A stretch of 64,000 bases of DNA, from the NCBI GenBank assembly GCA_011319805.1, contig SJRY01000270.1, positions 124,001-188,000 on the forward strand, in the 5' to 3' direction. Numbering within the stretch: the stretch's first letter is position 1; every line of letters begins with the position of its first letter. The translations under genes and the position numbers were made by a program. Of the stretch, positions 60,532 to 64,000 are shown in pieces. This DNA comes from Macrocybe gigantea (lineage: Eukaryota; Basidiomycota; Agaricomycetes; Agaricales; Callistosporiaceae). A model generated the notes under the pieces. The model did not search any database. It had not been told where the DNA came from and worked only from the letters and a program-made list of their open reading frames with translations.

Positions 60532-62309
60532 ATGGCAAGCCGTTTATTATCGTCTTCAACGAGCCGTGCGGCAGCTTCGGGTTTTAAGCGATCAAGGAGG
60601 TGCGTATTTGAATGCTCATTCAAAATCTCTGTCAACTGATATCCTGTAACGCGGCAGATGTCTCGCGACCGTGACCGACGCTCCGAAGCAACAACCGCTT
60701 GCTGGAATCCGGGTGCTTGAACTAGGTCAGCTCATTGCAGGTCCATTTGCTGGGCAACTACTAGGGTAGGCCTATCTCAGTTTCTTTCAATTCTGGCGGT
60801 TTCTAAAGTGAACGGTAATACGACTTTTCAGCCAGTTTGGTGCGGAGGTGATCAAGGTCGAGCCCCCGAGGGTCGGCGACCCGCTTCGTGTCTGGCGAGA
60901 ACTGGACACTGACGGAATGAGTCCATGGTTCCGCAGCATAGCGCGGAACAAGAAGAGCGTTGCCATAGACTTGAGGAAGCCAGAAGGAAGGGAGTAAGTT
61001 CTCCGAAATTCTTCCCTTTGATCCCCGTCGTCTGACCATCCTCATCTTTGCAGGCTGGTAAAGCAGCTCGCCATTAAAAGCGACGTCGTTATAGAAAACT
61101 TCAAGCCAGGCAGTTCGTAAATCCATTTCACCTTGGTTCTTCCAATGACCCGCTAACAACCGCGTGTTTTTTTTTTTCTTTTTTAGCTCTCGAACGGTGG
61201 TCGCTGGGCCCCAAAGACATCCACCCGCATAACCCGGATGTCATATTCACGCGTGTGAGTGGATACGGTCAAACGGGCCATGGGCACCTCGACCTGGCTA
61301 TGCTTCCGTGTGCGAAGCCGAATCCGGGTTTCGATACATCAATGGTTTCCCAGATCCTGAGAGCGGGGGTTTGGCTGGCCCGCCTGTCAGACCCAACATC
61401 AGCTTGGGCGATTCGATAGCGGGCTTGCACGCTGCTTTCGGAACTGTATGATTTTTCTTCGCGTGCTGTCGATACCTCCTGACGCTGTGTTTACCAGGTC
61501 CTTGCCTTGCTGGCCAGGCAAAGGCAAACGAAAGACACACCCGCGGGAACGACCGTGGATGTCAGCATAGTGGAAAGGTGATTCTCGTTATAATTGCATT
61601 TATACCACAACCTCACTAGGACTCGGCAGTATGCTTAACCTTATGGAGGGAATTATTCCTGAATACGATCGTAAGGGCAAGGTGTGTTATTTTCCCTTCC
61701 CCTCGTAGGGGCACTCCCAATACTTTTGGGGCATAGACACGCGGACCTTCTGGCTCGTCCGTGACTGGCATAGTGCCCACAAACGCCTACCCATGCCTGC
61801 CAGACCCCTCGGCGTCCACTACGCCCACCTACGTCGTGATCGGCGCGAACGGCGACTCGATCTACAACCGGCTCATGCAGCTCATCGGCCGGGCAGATCT
61901 CACAGGCCCCGCATACCAGCAGAACCACCACCGCGTGGCGCGACAAGCCGAGATCGAACAGGCCATCTCGGACTGGACGAGCCAGCACACCGTCGAGCAG
62001 GTCATCGACGTCATGAACCGCGTCGGCGTGCCCGTCGGGCGCGTCGTGACAGTGAAAGAGGTCGTTGAGGGCGAGCAGATTCGTGCGCGCGGCGCGGTGA
62101 GAGATGTGTGGGTTCCGAGCCGAGAGAGCGAGAAGGGTGGCTGGAACGTCAAGATGCAGGCGACGTTCCCTGTCGTGGAGGGCGTGGACCCTCAGCCGAA
62201 GTGGGCCGGCCCGGATTTGGGCTTCCACACTGACGAGGTGTTGAAGACAGACCTTGGGCTTTCGGACAACGATATCTCTAGATTGCGGAACGATGGCATT
62301 GTCGGATGA
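60532..62309 (+). CDS. Family III (CaiB/BaiF) CoA-transferase, mitochondrial type
   Basis: Moves CoA between carboxylic acids. The start MASRLLSSSTSRAAASGFKR is Arg/Ser-rich without acids, a mitochondrial presequence. After an intron comes PLAGIRVLELGQLIAGPFAG, then FGAEVIKVEPPRVGDPLR, the N-terminal hallmarks of the family. Further evidence: SDVVIENFKPG, ALERWSLGPKDIH, GYASVCEAESGFRYINGF, NISLGDSIAGLHAAFG, VDVSIVESMLNLMEGIIPEY and RVGVPVGRVVTVKEVVEGE. At least six introns. In the strand around 61276-61280 the frame is off by one; a third C (GGCCCATGG) restores GPWAPRPGY. The subfamily has Glu/Ala-type residues where others have Asp, so the donor and acceptor acids cannot be named. Stop at 62307-62309. 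Confidence 0.85.
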
Positions 62310-63273
62310 ATATGAACTTCACGTTCCTTTTTCCTTTTCAGCTCTTACCATTATTCCATCTTATTTCTTTTTACAGCATGGCCCCGTGTAGATTTGTTTC
62401 GCCTCTTGGTACGATTTTGATAGGCAATTGGATGTACAGGAAAAGGGTCGTTCTACTTGAACATATGTGATCTTTTCCCGAACTGGCGAGAACTTCTCTT
62501 CGAAGGCTTCAAGTTGCAAACATGGCCTCAACTCTACACCACATCCACCTACGAGTTCTACCTAAGCTTTGAAGCGACGGTTCAATCTGATCTGAACTCA
62601 ACGACCCGATTTTCTGTCATACCCTTACCGTATGATGCATTATGTTCCCATAGTCGGCTGTCTCATGACTCGGATGCGTTCTCCTAACCGTAGCTCTGCA
62701 CATATTCTTTTTGGCCGCCGAGTGCAGTCTAGAATTCACTGAGCCATTCCACGAATTGTAAAGTGAGAGTATATGTCCTCTCGTAAATAACCTGGCATTT
62801 AAGGACGAAGATACGAAAGAGGTTTGATAACATGCATCTTGCGCAAGTCCGGCTCACAGCAGCGCTACGACATAGTTGTCTTGCATCACTATATAGCGAC
62901 ATCAAGGAAACGATTATGTATAAACCCGCAGGCATTAACCCTCTTTGGATTTGTGGCGCACACGATCTGAACAGTGGCGCAGTCTGTCGGTACCATCTTA
63001 CAATTCAACGACCGGTGCCACTACAGCATTATGGCCGTCTTCGTGAAACTGCACGAAGGGATAGGAAGGAGGAAGAGACATGTTGTCGACATCATTTGGA
63101 AGTCCTGCATACAAGTATTTAGAAGGACGGTTTCATAATCGTGACTATCGCCACAAATTCCAGTACTGCGGCAACTTGAACGAGGAAGCTCTTAGTTACT
63201 GGTGGCGAACGCGGTAAGGAGATATTCACAGTCAGACCAATGAAATGGCGATACAGAAACGGCGAGCTGATTG
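62310..63273. other. Intergenic
   Basis: 3' flank of the CoA-transferase gene plus about 900 bases with only short unsupported open frames. Confidence 0.4.
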
Positions 63274-63621
63274 TCACCTTTGAGATTGCTGCATTTTCAC
63301 GGGGGCCCTGGCCGTCACCAAGTGATCTCTACAATAGTTCGTGGAGTCTTTGTCTTTCCACCTCGTAATTAGGCGGCATTTTATGTTTGTTCCCTGGCGC
63401 ATGTCACACTGTACGAATTCCGTATTTTCGCAGCATCCACAGGCATAGCGTATATATTTCTGGATGCACACTGCAAACGAAGTCAGCTTCGCCTGGTGTC
63501 GAACAATACGGGAGGGCTTACTTGACGTTTGGCTAACTTCAATAACGACGAACAAGACACAGAAGAGTCTGAGTTCCCAGAATCTGCGGCGGTGCTTAAA
63601 TATCTGCTGTAGTCCCATCAT
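63274..63621 (-). CDS. Possible small Cys-rich protein
   Basis: The minus strand encodes RYACGCCENTEFVQCDMRQG and KDSTNYCRDHLV, a Cys/Asn-rich patch that looks conserved. It is preceded by a good intron (GTAAGC...CTGAC...TTTGCAG, near 63471-63521). The upstream exon would contribute a hydrophobic stretch (LFCVLFVVIEV) starting from an ATG near 63618. It may be a small secreted or membrane protein of a basidiomycete family, but the start is uncertain and I do not know its role. Confidence 0.35.
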   Translation of the reverse strand: MMGLQQIFKHRRRFWELRLFCVLFVVIEVSQTSSKPSRIVRHQAKLTSFAVCIQKYIRYACGCCENTEFVQCDMRQGTNIKCRLITRWKDKDSTNYCRDHLVTARAPVKMQQSQR

Positions 63622-64000
63622 TTGGTAATGCAGGCATGTGTTCTCCTTAGGAAAGGTCAGCAAAAATCGGGGTCGGCATCTTGAGGAAGCAAGTGGGCGT
63701 TCTGTACTATCCTCAACGATGCTTGTAATAGAGAGGAAATAATCGCATCCAAGAAAATTATGGAGCAGTAGTCTGTGGCTTACACTGCATCGACTATACC
63801 GCAAGGTCTGTGTCTGTCTTATGTACGCAGAACACTCCAAGATGTTGACCTTTGTGGGTCCATATTTATCGTACCAATTTGCACAACATACATCTTCGAC
63901 TTTCACACCAACGCAGCAAAATCAAAGGTTCACTTATTGCTCCTTTGTGATTGAGCATGGCAGCCACGCCTTCCAAAGTGTGTATAATCGTCTTTCTACA
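63622..64000. other. Right-end flank
   Basis: No supported gene. An open frame runs on from the previous gene's region but shows no motifs. The window ends in ordinary sequence. Confidence 0.35.

Noticed and set aside
60532..62309. Naming the CoA-transferase as glutarate-specific SUGCT
   Set aside because: Residues around GYASVCEAESGF differ from that enzyme group, so the substrate cannot be assigned from sequence alone.

Overview
The window is nuclear DNA from a filamentous basidiomycete, most likely an agaricomycete with plant-cell-wall-degrading ability. The evidence is: genes dense with 50-70 nt GT-AG introns carrying CTNAC-type branch sites; eukaryotic housekeeping genes (CCT8, INO1, TIM50, a Bem2-type RhoGAP); families typical of mushroom-forming fungi (F-box/leucine-rich proteins, an HSPA12-like Hsp70, DUF2828, a CBM1-GDSL acetylesterase); and a short internal TTAGGG tract matching the usual basidiomycete telomere repeat. 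No function below was confirmed by a search; all calls come from reading the sequence and translations.

Layout. 1-7.1 kb: the 5' part of a coiled-coil gene running off the left edge, an HSPA12-like Hsp70 on the minus strand, and an F-box-like gene. 8.9-16.5 kb: a very large Bem2-type gene (PH-like, RasGEF-like, PH, RhoGAP). 17-22 kb: CCT8, an SDR-fold membrane protein and an unknown membrane protein. 23.4-25.8 kb: an F-box protein with a large C-terminal region. 28.3-29.6 kb: a Zn2Cys6 regulator with its zinc cluster at the C-terminus. 32-35.8 kb: a secreted CBM1-CE16 esterase convergent with TIM50. 37.6-41.9 kb: a protein-kinase-like gene and INO1. 42.6-48.1 kb: two low-complexity hypothetical genes and a large gene joining a nuclease-like region to a kinase-like region. 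49.4-53 kb: a GPI-type cell-wall protein and a DUF2828/vWA protein. 53-59.3 kb: an LRR/F-box-like gene, a small membrane protein, an unknown gene and a secreted protein. 60.5-62.3 kb: a mitochondrial family III CoA-transferase. The last kilobase holds a possible small Cys-rich protein. Long gene-poor gaps lie at 25.8-28.3, 29.6-32.0 and 35.8-37.6 kb.

Two results stand out. First, the esterase gene appears to need a 2-nucleotide exon (32968-32969) to keep its frame. Second, many otherwise conserved genes, including the housekeeping genes INO1 and CCT8, are broken by single-base frame changes that mostly fall in short G or C runs. This points to consensus-sequence errors rather than mass pseudogenisation, so protein models from this contig need correction before use. 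No operon-like organisation or clear biosynthetic cluster is visible; neighbours are mostly unrelated.
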